This document shows positions 6,326-6,564 of a stretch of DNA of 6,564 nt, piece by piece. The notes under the pieces were generated by a model. That model was not told the DNA's origin. It did not search any database and saw only the letters and a program-made list of their open reading frames with translations. Source of the stretch: Flavobacteriaceae bacterium (lineage in GTDB: Bacteria; Bacteroidota; Bacteroidia; Flavobacteriales; Flavobacteriaceae); NCBI GenBank assembly GCA_014763515.1, contig JACXVH010000080.1:1-6564 (forward strand), given 5' to 3'. Within the stretch, counting starts at the first letter, position 1; each line of letters opens with the position of its first letter. The position numbers and the translations under genes are program-made.

Positions 6326-6564
6326 ATGGCACATCAACATTTTATACTACACAAACCACACGGTTTTTTGAGTAAGTTTATTTACGAAAAGAAGCGTAAC
6401 AAACGTTTGCTGGGCGAATTGTATTCTTTTCCAGAAGGAACTATGACAATTGGTCGTTTGGACGAAGATTCGGAAGGTTTACTAATGCTAACAACAGATG
6501 GCATGATGAGTGAAATGGTTCGTGCTAAATCAGTTGAAAAGGAATATTATGCATAAGTCGACGG
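6326..6564 (+). pseudogene. RluE-like rRNA pseudouridine synthase, 5' part with a premature stop (continues past window)
   Basis: The reading frame resembles RsuA/RluE-family 23S rRNA pseudouridine synthases, which isomerise a uridine in rRNA to pseudouridine. The N-terminal IHKPxGxLS-type segment appears as LHKPHGFLSKF (8-18). GRLDEDSEGLLMLTTDG (43-59) is the catalytic motif, with the nucleophile Asp46. VEKEYYA (70-76) begins the next conserved block, normally followed by QVDG. Here a TAA (6554-6556) stands where CAA (Gln) is expected, and the frame continues with Val-Asp-Gly to the window edge. A protein ending at residue 76 would lack most of the catalytic domain (family members are about 180 residues or more). 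A point nonsense mutation or sequencing error fits best. There is no N-terminal S4 domain, as in RluE. The remainder lies outside the window. Confidence 0.72.

Overview
The window looks like chromosomal DNA of a member of the Bacteroidota, most likely Flavobacterium or a close relative. It is AT-rich, transketolase is split into two subunits, and there are no Shine-Dalgarno sequences. Several genes instead have the Bacteroidota -7 promoter box TAnnTTTG a short way upstream. The proteins resemble flavobacterial families throughout. These identifications come from recognising motifs by eye; no database search was run.

Layout: (1) 1-206 is intergenic, with a solo 18-bp repeat (82-99) and the tkt promoter. 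(2) 207-2090 (+) holds the two-gene transketolase operon. (3) 2098-2212 is a 115-bp element with perfect 33-bp terminal inverted repeats, like a MITE. Its centre also looks like a bidirectional terminator. (4) 2161-3875 (-) is a decayed two-gene locus. A lipoprotein-type diheme cytochrome c gene carries two frameshifts and one nonsense codon. Downstream of it lies a secreted FG-GAP/VCBS-like protein gene that is cut off exactly at the edge of the element. (5) 3918-6227 (-) is an intact, tightly packed operon: rmuC, a small membrane protein, and a hotdog acyl-CoA thioesterase. (6) From 6326 (+), transcribed divergently from rmuC, is the start of an RluE-like rRNA pseudouridine synthase with an in-frame stop codon close to the window edge.

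The intact genes are housekeeping: the pentose phosphate pathway, DNA maintenance and acyl-CoA turnover. I see no defence, CRISPR, phage or biosynthetic system. The most notable signal is the repeat element, the solo copy of its end on the far side of the tkt operon, and the decay of the cytochrome/FG-GAP locus beside it. Together these suggest that repeat-mediated rearrangement and gene loss shaped this neighbourhood.
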